Shown here: one piece after another, positions 11,446 through 22,718 of the stretch
Layout of the letters: the number at the start of each line of letters is the position of its first letter
How positions within the stretch are numbered: the stretch's first letter is position 1
Assembly: GCF_050003625.1 (NCBI RefSeq)
Contig: NC_134399.1
Span: 107,920,615-107,984,614, forward strand
Length of the DNA: 64,000 bases
DNA from: Haematobia irritans
Taxonomy: Eukaryota > Arthropoda > Insecta > Diptera > Muscidae
Reading direction: 5' to 3'
Position numbers and translations under genes: made by a program
The notes under the pieces: generated by a model
Databases searched by the model: none
What the model was told of the DNA's origin: nothing
The model's input: only the letters and a program-made list of their open reading frames with translations

Positions 11446-12070
11446 CACTGAACTAAAACAAAGTTTACCGTTTATAGAAATTGTCGATGATTTTTTTTTC
11501 TTCGGTTATATCAATAATAATTACAAATGAATGCATTGATTAAAATTTATTAGCTATTTATTCATTTTCAATAACCACTTTTATTTTTCCGTTTATAATT
11601 AAGTTGTTTTTTTTTTTCTTAATAATTTCCAATGATTTCCGTGATAATTATACCAAAGCATGCAACGACATAATTTTTTATGCCTGCAGACATTTAATAG
11701 TGTTTTTAACACTTGTCATTTATTTTGGTATATGTTTAGTGATTTAATAGAATGTACAGTTTTATCAACGTAATATTAGGGTGTTTCTGAAAGAAATACT
11801 TACGACTGTGTTTGGCAAAAGATCACTTTACATTTTCCCATATAGAATAGATAGTCAATATACCATACACATTTAGTATAATTTGTAATTATAATAATGA
11901 TTTTAATAAAAAAAACTAAATAAATAAAATATATCCCCTTTTCGAACATAGGTAGCCTGCAGAAGAAAGCAAATCTAAATTTTAACAGAACTGATTACAA
12001 CAGACGAATTCGTCTTAGAACTCTGCTACGATCCAGAATGATATTTCAAACGGAATCATAAGCTTATTAT
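11446..12070. other. AT-rich sequence, nothing recognised
   Basis: No open frame with motifs, no tRNA-like boxes and no clear repeats with other parts of the window. Confidence 0.45.
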
Positions 12071-15000
12071 ACCAGTGTTGCCAGACGGAGGGGAAATTCT
12101 CTACATGTAGGTTTTTTCACAATGTAGGGACTTTTCCACTCAACACAATTTTTAATAATGGTGGCTCTAGAGGAGGAAATTAGAAGCCGGCAAGGCTTGA
12201 TCTCTAACAATGTACGGTACCTACGGTTACCACCCGTGCCAAAAAAAAAAAAAAAAAAAAATTACCAAAATTTTAAGAAAATCTTACCAACTCTAACTCT
12301 ACTACAAATATTTTTATAGAAAATTTTGTCAAAATTTTATTTCTATAGAAAATTTTGTCAATTTTTTATTTCTATAGAAAATTCTGTAAATTTTTTATTT
12401 CTATAGAAAATTCTGTCAAAATTTCATGTTTGTCAAAATTATATTTCTATAGAACATTTTGTCAAAATTTTATTTGCATAGAAAATTTTATTTCTATATA
12501 TTATTTATTTCTATAGAAAGTTTTGTCAAAATTTTGTTTCTATAGAAAATTTTCTCAAAATTTTATTTCTATAGAAAATTTTGTCAAAATTTTATTTCTA
12601 TAGAAAATTTTGTCAAAATGTTATTTCTATAGAAAATTTTTGTCAAAATTTTATTTCTATAGAAAATATAGTTAACATTTTTGCCATACAAATTTTTCTA
12701 AAAATTTTATTTCTATAGAAAATTTTCTCAAAATTTAATTCTATAGAAAATGTTGTCAAAATATTATTTCTATTTTGACAAAATTTTATTTCTATAGAAC
12801 ATGTTTTCAAAATTTTATTTATATAGAAAATTTTGTCAAAATTTTATTTCTATAGAAAATGTCGTCAAACTTTTATTTCTATAGAAATTTTTTTCAAAAT
12901 ATTATTTCTATAGAAAATTTTGTCAAAATTTTATTTCCATAAAAAAAATTGTCAAAATTTTATTTCTATAGAAAATTTTTGTCAAAATTTTATTTCTATA
13001 GAAAATATAGTCAAAATTTTTTCCATAGAAAATTTTCTAAAAACTTTATTTCTATAGAAAATTTTCTCAAAATTTAATTCTATAGAAAATTTTGTCAAAA
13101 TTTTATTTCCATAAAAAATTTTGTCAAAATTTTATTTCTATAGCCAATTTTGTCAAAATTTTATTTCTATAGAAAATTTTTTCAAAATTTTATTTCTATA
13201 GAAATTGTTTATCAAAATTTTATTTCTATAGAAAATTTGTTTAAAATTTTATTTCTATAGAAAATTTTGCCAAAATTGTATTTCTGTAGAAAATTTTATC
13301 AAAATTTTATTTCAATAGAAAATTTTGTCAAAATTTTATTTATATAGAAAATTTTGTCAAAATTTTATTTATATAGAAAATTTTGTCAAAATTTTATTTA
13401 TATAGAAAATTTTGTCCAAATTTTATTTATATAGAAAATTTTGTCAAAATTGTATTGCTATAGAAAATTTTGTCAAAATTTTATTTCCATAAAAAATTTT
13501 GTCAAAATTTTATTTCTATAGCCAATTTTGTCAAAATTTTATTTCCATAGAAAATTTTGTCAAAATTTTATTTCTATAGAAAATTTTGTCAAAATTTTAT
13601 TTCTATAGAAAATTTTCTAAAAATTTTATTTCTATAGACAATTTTGTCAAAATTTTATTTCTATAGAAAATTTTGTCAAAATTTTATTTCTATAGAAAAT
13701 TTTGTCAAAATTTTATTTCTATAGAAAATTTTGTCAAAATTTTATTGCTATAGAAAATTTTGTCAAAATTTTATTTATATAGAAAATTTTGTCAAAATTG
13801 TAGTGCTATAGAAAATTTTGTCAAAATTTTATTTCTATAGAAAATTTTGTCAAAATTTTATTTCTATAGCCAATTTTGTCAAAATTTTATTTCCATAGAA
13901 AATTTTGTCAAAAATTTATATCTATAGAAAATTTTGTCAAAATTTTATTCCTATAGAAAATTTTGTCAAAATTGTATTGCTATAGAAAATTTTGTCAAAA
14001 TTGTATTGCTATAGAAAATTTTGTCAAAAATTTATTTCTATAGAAAATTTTGTCAAAATTTTATTTCCATAGCCAATTTTGTCAAAAATTTATTTCCATA
14101 GAAAATTTTGTCAACATTTTATTTCTATAGAAAATTTTGTCAAAATTTTATTTATATAGAAAATTTTGTCAAAATTTTATTTATATAGAAAATTTTGTCA
14201 AAATTGTATTGCTATAGAAAATTTTGTCAAAATTTTATTTCCATAGAAAATTTTGTCAAAATTTTATTTCTATAGCCAATTTTGTCAAAATTTTATTTCC
14301 ATAGAAAATTTTGTCAAAATTTTATTTCTATAGAAAATTTTGTCAAAATTTTATTTCTATAGAAAATTTTCTAAAAATTTTATTTCTATAGACAATTTTG
14401 TCAAAATTTTATTTCTATAGAAAATTTTGTCAAAATTTTATTTCTATAGAAAATTTCGTCAAAATTTTATTTCTATAGAAAATTTTGTCAAAATTTTATT
14501 GCTATAGAAAATTTTGTCAAAATTTTATTTATATAGAAAATTTTGTCAAAATTTTATTTATATAGAAAATTTTGTCAAAATTTTATTTATATAGAAAATT
14601 TTGTCAAAATTGTATTGCTATAGAAAATTTTGTCAAAATTTTATTTCTATAGAAAATTTTGTCAAAATTTTATTTCTATAGCCAATTTTGTCAAAATTTT
14701 ATTTCCATAGAAAATTTTGTCAAAAATTTATATCTATAGAAAATTTTGTCAAAATTTTATTTCTATAGAAAATTTTGTCAAAATTGTATTGCTATAGAAA
14801 ATTTTGTCAAAATTGTATTGCTATAGAAAATTTTGTCAAAAATTTATTTCTATAGAAAATTTTGTCAAGATTTTATTTCCATAGCCAATTTTGTCAAAAT
14901 TTTATTTCCATAGAAAATTTTGTCAACATTTTATTTCTATAGAAAATTTTGTCAAAATTTTATTTCTATAGAAAATTTTGTCAAAATTTTATTTCTATAG

Positions 15001-16125
15001 AAAATTTTCTAAAAATTTTATTTCTATAGAAAATTTTGTCAAAATTTTATTTCTATAGAAAATTTTGTCAAAATTTTATTTCTATAGAAAATTTTGTCAA
15101 AAATTTATTTCTATAGAAAATTTTGTCAAAATTTTATTTCTATAGAAAATTTTCTTAAAATTTTATTTCTATAGAAAGTTTTATCAAAATTTTATTTCTA
15201 TAGCAAATATAGTAAAAAAAAATTCTATAGAAAATTTTATTTCTATAATCAATTTTGTCAAAATTTTATTTCTATAGAAAATTTTGTCAAAATTTTATTT
15301 CTATAGAAAATTTTGTCAAAATTTTATTTCCATAGAAAATTTTGTTAACATTTTATTTCTATAGAAAACTTTGTTAAAATTTTATTTCTATAGCCAATTT
15401 TGTCAAAATTTTATTTCTAAAGAAAATTTTGTCAAAATTTTATATCTATAGAAAATTTTTTAAAAATTTTATTTCTATAGAAAATTTTCTCTAAATTTTA
15501 TTTCTATGGAATTTTTTCTCAAAATGTTATTTTTATAGAAATTTTTGTCAAAATTTTATTTCTATAGCCAATTTTGTCAAAGTTATATTTCTATAGAAAA
15601 TTTTTTCAACATCTAATATCTATAGAAAATTTTGTCAAAATTTTATTTCTATAGAAAATATAGTCAAAATTTTCTCAAAATTTTATTTCAATACAAAATT
15701 TTCTTAAAATTTTATTTCTATAGAAAATTTCGTCAAAATATTATTTCTATAGCAAATATAGTCAAAATTTTATTTCTATAGAAAATATAATAAATTTTCT
15801 CAAATATTTATTTCTATAGAAAATGTTGTCAAAATTTTATTTCCTTAGAAATTATAGTCAAAATTTTATTTCTATAGAACAATTTCTCAAAATTTTTGTT
15901 CTATAGAAAATTTTCTCAAAATTTTATTTCTATAGAAAATTTTGTCAAAATTTTATTACTATATAAAATTTTGTCAAAATTTTATTTCTATTTAATTTTT
16001 TCTGAATATTTTATTTCTATGGAATTTTTTTTAAATGTAATTTCTATGGAAAAATTTCTCAAAAAACAAACTTTTCCAAAATTTTTATTGTCCTTGTAGG
16101 GGAAACCGAACATTTTCCCTGGCAA
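12071..16125 (+). repeat. Large 29-bp tandem array (~3.7 kb)
   Basis: About 125 units run from about 12300 to 16060, in one orientation. The outer flanks AGTGTTGCCAGACGGAGGGGAA (about 12073) and TTCCCTGGCAACACTAAG (about 16108) are inverted relative to each other. Variant units (GCCAATTTTG, GTATTGCTATAG, TTTATATAG, TTTCCATAG) recur in a fixed order, showing higher-order structure. Unit length 29 is confirmed by start-to-start spacing at 13571 and 13600. No coding. Confidence 0.92.
13510..15000 (+). repeat. Higher-order duplication inside the large array
   Basis: The variant order from about 13521 (GCCAATT, TTTCCATAG, AATTTTCTAA, TAGACAATT) repeats from about 14273, an offset of ~754 bp (26 units). 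The block from about 13869 (GCCAATT, AAATTTATATCTATAG, two GTATTGCTATAG units) repeats from about 14681, an offset of ~812 bp (28 units). The difference is two extra TTTATATAG units in the second copy. Offsets were read by eye and may be off by a few bases. Confidence 0.7.
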
Positions 16126-17554
16126 CACTAAGAGCCAAACACATCCTATAGAGCCAAGTTATTAAATTACCGACTATTTTTTGCATTGGGTTCTCTACTA
16201 TGGCCCTGCCCGCAATGCAATTACAATTGCTTCAAGAATATTCCACATTTTGCACAAATTTACATTCAGTCCTCAAAATTAATATATGTTAATATATTTT
16301 TGTTAAGTCAAATACTTGCTTATTGGCCTTAACTAATTTTATTATGTTTAAATTTGTCGCGTCAAAACAACACAATTTTTCCAATCCAAAAGATTGTTGT
16401 TTGTCAACTAAGTTTTGTTCTGAAAAATATTAAATACATACTCTGTATACCACATATGCTTGTATTTGTTTTGGAGAAAAGTATTTTTTTGTTAATTACT
16501 AAAAAACAAATTCATACGATCACATTCTGTTATTTTCTCTTTACACAATAATGATTCGTAAATGGATTACAGTATGGAAAGGCTTAGACGAAAACACCAA
16601 GAAAATATGGCAAACTCATATGTAAGCTCACAATTAATAGACCCTGAAGTGAATATATTAGTTGATAATAAATTTGTGGTATATTTAAGATCAGAGTAAA
16701 AGCGAACGAAATGGTAAGGCAAAGACTCTTTTTAGTCGACGTCAAGCTGAATTAAAAGAAAAGTGATTTCCATTGATTGAAGAAAGAAAAACAAACTCAA
16801 ATAGCAGATGTGATTAATGTAAAGCCGAGATTTTGCGGCAATATCATATAAAAATGTTTTTAAAAACTTGTTGACTGAGCAAGGAAGTTGATCACAGAAA
16901 CACGTTCATTATTTAAGACCATCATTGTATTGGAATTTTTGTTGTGGCCATGTAATAGTGATGTGTAACATATTTCAAGTTTGGCTCTTAAATCTTTTGT
17001 TTTGTCAATACAAGATAATTGACCGCTTTGCAATTTTTATTTTTAATGTTTCTCTAGATAGTCAATTGTGCAGAAACCACTTGCATTGAACAATTAAAAG
17101 CGGTTTGGTACAAATCTTTTGTTTTGTTTTTCCTTTCTATTTAAGTGCTTTACTTATTTCTGTATATTTTTGCAGAAAGGTATTAATTAGAGGTGTTTCT
17201 TAACACAGATATGACCAATTTAATGTTAAACCAAAAACTAAAAACTAAACTAGGTTATGGATTTTTGGTGTTGTTGTGAACATGATGTAGTTTAAATCAA
17301 AACCAACCAATATTAAATGGTCATACTTATAGAGAGAAATAGAATAGGTGTTACCAAAATAATTTCTTTGAAATGCAAAAGCTATAATTTATGGATACAA
17401 TAAAGCAATTCTACAGAATAAAATATGAGAAGAAGATGTTCACAATTTTAGTAAATTCAAAATTTGCACACAACATTTCTAATTTTTCTAAGGTTTAGTA
17501 AAATATGTTATTTAACATTTTCTAAAATTAACCTACATTTTTTTCATGGTGGGT
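16126..17554. other. Mostly unique AT-rich sequence
   Basis: No gene motif or repeat shared with the rest of the window. The frame at 16354-16551 encodes an unremarkable hydrophobic peptide. A stretch near 16560-16960 has several short open segments but no assignable family; it could be an old transposon remnant. Confidence 0.45.
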
Positions 17555-18390
17555 ATACTTTTAGATATAGTCCCATATATATATTTCGCCCGAAATGGAC
17601 TTATATGGCCCCAGAATGCAGAGTTTTACACTAACTTAAAATTTTGCACAAGAAGAACAATTAGTACTATAGTCAAGTGTGCCAAATTTTATTGAAATCG
17701 TTTCAGATTTAGATATAGCTCCCATATATATCTTTCGCCCGATATGGTCTAATACGGTCCAAGAAGCCAGAGTTTTATCACAATTTGGTTGAAATTTTGC
17801 ACTAGGAGTACAATTAGTAGTGTATTCAAGTATGCCAAATTTTATTGAAATCGGTTCAGATTTAGACCAATTTTTCCTCCGATTTAGTTGAAATTTTGCA
17901 CAGAGAGTAGAATTAGAATTGTAGCTATGCGTGCCAAATTTGGTTGAAATCGGTTCAGACTTAGATATAGCTCTCATATATATACCAACATTTTCCTTGT
18001 AAAATCGCCACTGCTTAGTCGAAAAGTTGTAAAAATGACTCTAATTTTCCTAAACTTCTAATACATATATATCGAACGATAAATCATAAATAAACTTTTG
18101 CGAAGTTTCCTTAAAATTGCTTCAGATTTAAATGTTTCCCATATTTGTTTACTAACATTGTGTTCCACCCTAGTGCATTAGCCGACTTAAATTTTGACTA
18201 TAGATTTTGTAGAAGTCTATCAAATTCCGTCCAGATCGAGTGATATTTAAATGTATGTACTTAGGACAAACCTTTATATATAGCCCCCCAACACATTTGA
18301 CGGATGTGATATGGTATCAAAAATTTAGATCTACAATGTGGTGCAGGGTATAATATAGTCGGCCCCGCCCGACTTTAGACTTTCCTTACA
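17555..18390 (-). mobile_element. Family I Helentron-like element, copy I-3, tail lost
   Basis: The head lies at the right (complement of the AGTCGGGCGGGGCCGACT hairpin near 18356-18373, ending TTTAGACTTTCCTTAC). Monomers with the TATATGGGAGCTATATCTAA complement lie to the left. Tail and GTCY microsatellite are absent, so it is truncated at about 17555. Confidence 0.72.
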
Positions 18391-18466
18391 TCTTTTTTTG
18401 GTTAAACATACAAATTAAATCATGATGGATTATTTATTTTGTGTTGTTGTAAGAAAATACATACTA

Positions 18467-19442
18467 CACCCTCACAAAAAATCGCTTCTGTAACATATAC
18501 TCCCAAACATATTTTGCTTCAAACATATACATTTTTGGGTATTGCCCAAACATTTATATGTTTGATCTCTACCAATATATAATATGTTTGAAACCATATT
18601 GGTCTAAAAAATATATGTTTGGGTAGTCTAAGTTCCAAACATTTTGTATTTTTGCATCCAAATTCAATAATGTTGTCTTCCAAAAAACAATATGTTATTA
18701 TGTGACCATATAATATGTTTGGAAGCATTTTGCACCCAAAAATATTATATGCTTAAAAAAAATTCTCCCAAACAATATTGTGCTCAAAATTTTATTTATT
18801 TATTTATATATTTACAATCATAATGAATTATGAAAATAAACAGGTAATATAGGTGCTAACAACATAGGTTTTCGACCTGAATGCTCAAAATTTTGTTTCT
18901 GCCCAATTGTATATTCCCCGACATCTTTCTCATTTCCACGAGATTTTTTAGTTCTTAGCACCTTTTTCTGTAATACAAACATTGTAGAAGAAATTATTCA
19001 ATTTTATGATTTTTTTATTTTAATTTTACCTTTTGCCGGACGGGGATTCGAACAGCGGACCACACAGTTTGTAAGGATCAAAGAAGTAGCTGATCAATTG
19101 CCCAAGGAAAAATAAAATGTTAATTTTGTAATAACAAGCAACAACCACCAACTTAATTCAATATCGCTCCCTGTTAAATAGCGCTCCAAGCTACTAAACA
19201 CATATATGTTTATAGGCTATTTCTAAATTAATATATGTTTGCATCCAAGCATATTATATTTACAAACATTTTATGTCCCAAACATAATATGTTCTAACAT
19301 ATTAACATATATGTCCCAAACATGTTATGCTAGTTTATGAACATTATATGCTTGCACTCAAAAATATTGTGTTTAAAAATTTGTGTTCCAAACATATAAT
19401 GTTTATAGCCAAACATATGAAAAACAGTCTTTTTCAACCGTG
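18467..19442 (-). mobile_element. M2 element, copy a
   Basis: Flanked by TA (18465-18466, 19443-19444). Left end CACCCTCACAAAAAATCGC; right end AAAGACTGTTTTTC as complement, closing in CGTG. 976 bp, near-identical to the inverted copy at 33807-34783. Both arms are full of AAACATATTATGTTT-type palindromes. A decayed tRNA-like segment and the core shared with M1 sit in the centre. Non-coding. Confidence 0.78.
19030..19100 (-). other. Decayed tRNA-like segment in M2
   Basis: On the minus strand it reads GTGGTCCGCTGTTCGAATCC (B box), then CCGTCCGGCAAAAGG, aligned with GTGCATGGTCCGCGGTTCGA in M1. The A box has decayed to GATCAGCTACTTC. Probably no longer a working Pol III promoter. Confidence 0.6.
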
Positions 19443-19868
19443 TAGTATCAGGTAAAAAAAGTAAACAGTTCTATTGGAAATATGAACTACCACGTTCGAA
19501 GATTGAACTTACATTTTTGAGGTTTCCACAATGCGTTTTTAAAACATGGAAAATGTATTGACCTGGCATACCGATTAACTACCATTTATATAATTACTTC
19601 TTATCTTAAAAGAAAAAATATTTGGCGCCATATCACGAGAATTTTACAGTGCAGTAGTCATTATGTCTATTTTTTGGAATCATACGAAAAAAAAGTTAAA
19701 ACTGAAGCCAAATATTTTCTTCCCAATAAAATTAAACTAAATTTAGCATCAGCTTAACGACGGACAGTTTTTTTCTGTGCGGGAAGCTCTCAAAAGTCAA
19801 ATTTGGAGATTGGACTAAATATAATTCTTTGTGGATTGTTAGTTCTTACATGATTGATACTAATTACA
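19443..19868. other. Unique sequence, nothing recognised
   Basis: AT-rich; the only notable point is that it ends in TACTAATTACAG, which could act as a splice branch point and acceptor for the next feature. Confidence 0.4.
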
Positions 19869-20072
19869 GGTACACATTTTGAAGCGGCTCCAGGAGTGTC
19901 CATATTTTGAATATGGGGAGCGGTTTATATGTGTAATTGGTGGAAGACGGATATTGGCATCACGTGCCAACTTTTATGTGGATGTGATGAAAGCTGCTCT
20001 GTCAGGAGGTCAATATGGACAGATATATATGGAAATCCTGTTTGTGCAAAGTTTCTTGACGGGCAGATAAGG
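19869..20072 (+). CDS. Possible host-gene exon, unidentified
   Basis: A 200-base stretch with coding-like composition, richer in GC than its surroundings. It lies directly after a plausible acceptor (ACTAAT, then TTACAG). The frame beginning VHILKRLQECPYFEYG runs through FICVIGGRRILASRANFY and DVMKAALSGGQYG to a TAA near 20070. It does not match a transposon I recognise. It is immediately followed by a 29-bp array, which would be unusual inside a working gene. It could equally be a retrotransposon or processed-gene fragment. Confidence 0.3.
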
Positions 20073-20079
20073 TCAAATT

Positions 20080-21175
20080 TTTTTATCTACAGGAAATTCT
20101 GTCAAAATATAGAAATTTTTTGAGAAATTTCATTTCTATAGAAAATTTGGTTAAAATTTTATTTCTATAGAAAAATTTGCCAAAATTTTATTTCTATAGA
20201 AAATTTTGTCAAAATTTTATTTCTATAGAAAATTCTGTCAAAATTGTATTTCTATAGAAAATTCTGTCAAAATTATTATTTTTTGTCAAATTTTTACTTC
20301 TATAGAAAATTTTGTCAAAATTTTATTTCTATAGAAAATTTTGTCAAAAAAATTTTTTATAGAAAATTTTGTCAAAATTTTTATTTCTATAGAAAATTTT
20401 GTCAAAATTTTATTTCTATAGAAAATTTTGTCAAAATTTTATTTCTATGGAAAATTTTGTCAAAATTTTATTTCTATAGAAAATTTTGTCAAAATTTTAT
20501 TTCTATAGAAAATTTTGTCAAAATTTTATTTCTATAGAAAATTTTGTAAAAATTTTATTTCTATAGAAATCTTTGTCAAAATTTCATGTCTGTAGAATAA
20601 TGTGTCAAAATGTTATTTCTATAGAAAATTTTATTTCTATAGAAAATTTAGTCAAATTTTATTTCTACAGAAAATGTTGTCAAAATTTTATTTCTATAGA
20701 AAAGTTTGTCAAAATGTTATTTCTATAGAATATTTTGTCAAAATTTTATTTCTATAGAAAATTTTGTCAAAATTTGATTTCCATAGCAAAATTTTGTCAA
20801 AATTTAATTTCTATAGAAAATTTTGTCAAAATTTTATTTCTATAGAACATTTTGTCAAAATTTTATTCCTATAGAACATTTTGTCAAAATTGTTTTCAAT
20901 AGAAAGCTTTGTCAAAATTTTATTTCTATAGAAAATATAGTCAAAATTTGATTTCCATAGAAAATTTTGTCAAAATTTTATTTCTATAGAAAATTTTGTC
21001 AAAATTTTATTTCTAAAGAAAACTTTGTCAAAATTTCATTTCTATAGAAATTTTCTATAGAAACAAAATGTTGACAAAATTTTATATAGAACTAAAATTT
21101 TGCAAAATTTTGTTTCTATAGAAAATTTTGTCAACATTTTATTTCTATACAAAAGTTTGTCAAAATTTTATTTAT
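20080..21175 (+). repeat. 29-bp tandem array, left part
   Basis: About 37 units in forward orientation, with several near-perfect units at 20320-20560. The open frame across them (YFYRKFCQNFISIENFVK repeated) reflects a partly stop-free phase of the repeat, not a gene. A LINE fragment separates it from 22106-22420. Confidence 0.88.
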
Positions 21176-22125
21176 TTACAAAAATAAATTTATAAAATAT
21201 AATTAAAAGGCACCGGATAACACAGATCATTTGTGTCTGTTGTATAGTTAAATTATTGGTTTAAATTTTATTTATGTACATAATATGAACAATCTTTAAT
21301 TGATAATGATATTAATATGGTTTTAGAATATATAAAAGAAAAAACTTAGATGTTTGAGATTCCATGAATTCTAATGGATTTTCGGGATCATTACTTTTAA
21401 AGAGCAGTCAAGGATGCTCTTAATAGGTTTATTTATTCTGGATGATGGACAATCGGAAAGAATATGTTTCACAGAGAGGTAATCGTCACAAAAGCTACAT
21501 TTGGCGGGTTCAGTTTGATCATAACAGTGTTGTGTATTGAAAAGCGCTTTATTCACCCTAAGGCGAGCAAGAAATATGCATTCCGATCTACTAAGGCGAG
21601 AGTTGTAGTTAGATCTATTTATAGTAGGGTCTATCAAGCTAAGAAATACACTGCAGGCGCACCAATTCCTAGTGTTAATGAAGGTCTTTTTGGACAAAAA
21701 AGGTGTTGTTATAACCTTGTGGAAACAAGGTGGAGTTACAATTCGATTCGAATTCAAGGATCTCTTTGCAATCTCATCCGCGTACTCATTACCGCTTATA
21801 TTGATGTGGGAAGGTATCCATATTATTACAATGTTAGATCGAGAGGCGTGGAAAATTAAGTGGTCGAAAACTTGAGCCTTGTTGGATTGAATGGCTCTTA
21901 ACACACTAAGGCTGTCGGTACAGATTAGTGTTCTGCCGATTTGCTCTGGAGCATAGCTACAGCAGATGCAATGGCAGCTAACTCAGCAGAGAATATGCCC
22001 ACTTTGTCCGGTAGTCTACATTCCTTTATAATGCAGAAGTGCTGATCAGATGTCCATATGACTGAAACCCCAGTACGAATTCCATCAAAGGAACCGTCTG
22101 TATATAATACAGAAAATTTTGTCAA
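21176..22125 (-). mobile_element. LINE 3' fragment (I/R1-like) inserted in the array
   Basis: A minus-strand, 5'-truncated non-LTR retrotransposon holding only the end of ORF2 and a short 3' UTR (about 21370 down to 21180, ending near an AT-rich TTTATAAAATATAATT). It interrupts the 29-bp array, which resumes at about 22106. 5' truncation is the usual outcome of target-primed reverse transcription. The presence of RNase H points to an I/R1/LOA-type clade. Confidence 0.75.
21371..22125 (-). pseudogene. RNase H domain and Cys-rich tail of LINE ORF2, frameshifted
   Basis: RNase H removes the RNA strand during reverse transcription. Four acidic motifs are visible: YTDGSFDG (first Asp), FSAELAAIASA (Glu), TDSLSVLRAIQSNK (second Asp) and INISGNEYADEIAKRS (last Asp with its His/Asn context). 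A C-terminal C-x2-C-x7-H-x4-C pattern follows in KCSFCDDYLSVKHILSDC, as in many I/R1-clade ORF2 ends. A single-base frameshift near 21930-21945 separates the first two motifs from the last two, so the domain is not translated whole. Ends at a stop near 21371. Confidence 0.82.
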
Positions 22126-22420
22126 TTTTTTTTTCCATAGAAAATTTTCTCAAAATTTAATTCTATAGAATATTTTTTCAAAATTGTATTTCTATAGAAA
22201 ATTTTGTCTAAATTTTATATCCATTGAAAATTTTGTCAAAATTTGATTTCTATAGAAAATTTTGTCAAAATTTTATTTCTATAGAAAATTTTGTTTCTAT
22301 AGAAAATTTTATCAAAATTTTATTTCTATAGAAAATTTTGTCAAAATTTTATATCTATAGAACATTTTGTCAAAATTTTATTTCCATAGAAAATTTTTTC
22401 AAAATTTTATTTCTTAGGTT
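22106..22420 (+). repeat. 29-bp tandem array, right part
   Basis: About 10 degenerate forward units continuing the array at 20080-21175 beyond the LINE insertion. No terminal boundary is seen; it fades into unique sequence after TTATTTCTTAGG. Confidence 0.8.
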
Positions 22421-22454
22421 TTGCTTATTTAATACTAGAACAAAAATCTTAATA

Positions 22455-22718
22455 TGTTAGTTTTCTGTCTTGTTTCGCCATGTGATATTAAAGTACTTCA
22501 TAGCCTGACAACAGCAACTTAAAATTCGAAATTCAATCTCGCCATCAAATATAAAAAAGTTTGAAAGACATCTCTCACTTTTTACTTGTTAAAAATAATT
22601 TTTTCAAATTGAGTTACCATAGTATTTTTATTCTGATATAATTGTCATTCAAAAATTTTTATTTCAAGAAACGGTTGTGAAATGAAATATAAAATATTTT
22701 TTTATTCTGGATTCTTCA
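22455..22718 (+). mobile_element. Possible solo LTR with primer-binding site
   Basis: Begins TGTTAGTTTTCTGTC and ends GATTCTTCA, the TG...CA ends of an LTR. ATTGGTGACCTCGACAAG follows immediately, resembling the primer-binding site that follows the 5' LTR in BEL/Pao-type elements. A possible TATA (AATATAAAAAAG) lies inside. No gag or pol follows and no second LTR is seen, so it would be a 5' remnant. Judged on end motifs only. Confidence 0.35.

Noticed and set aside
12300..16060. Regular spacing suggesting a CRISPR array
   Set aside because: Units are contiguous tandem copies with no unique spacers, in a eukaryotic context.
20244..20537. 97-codon frame with a YFYRKFCQNFISIENFVK repeat (also at 49487, 52230 and 15896)
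   Set aside because: Translation of the 29-bp satellite. It stays open because 29 bp cycles through frames that happen to lack stops; sequence drift follows DNA, not protein.
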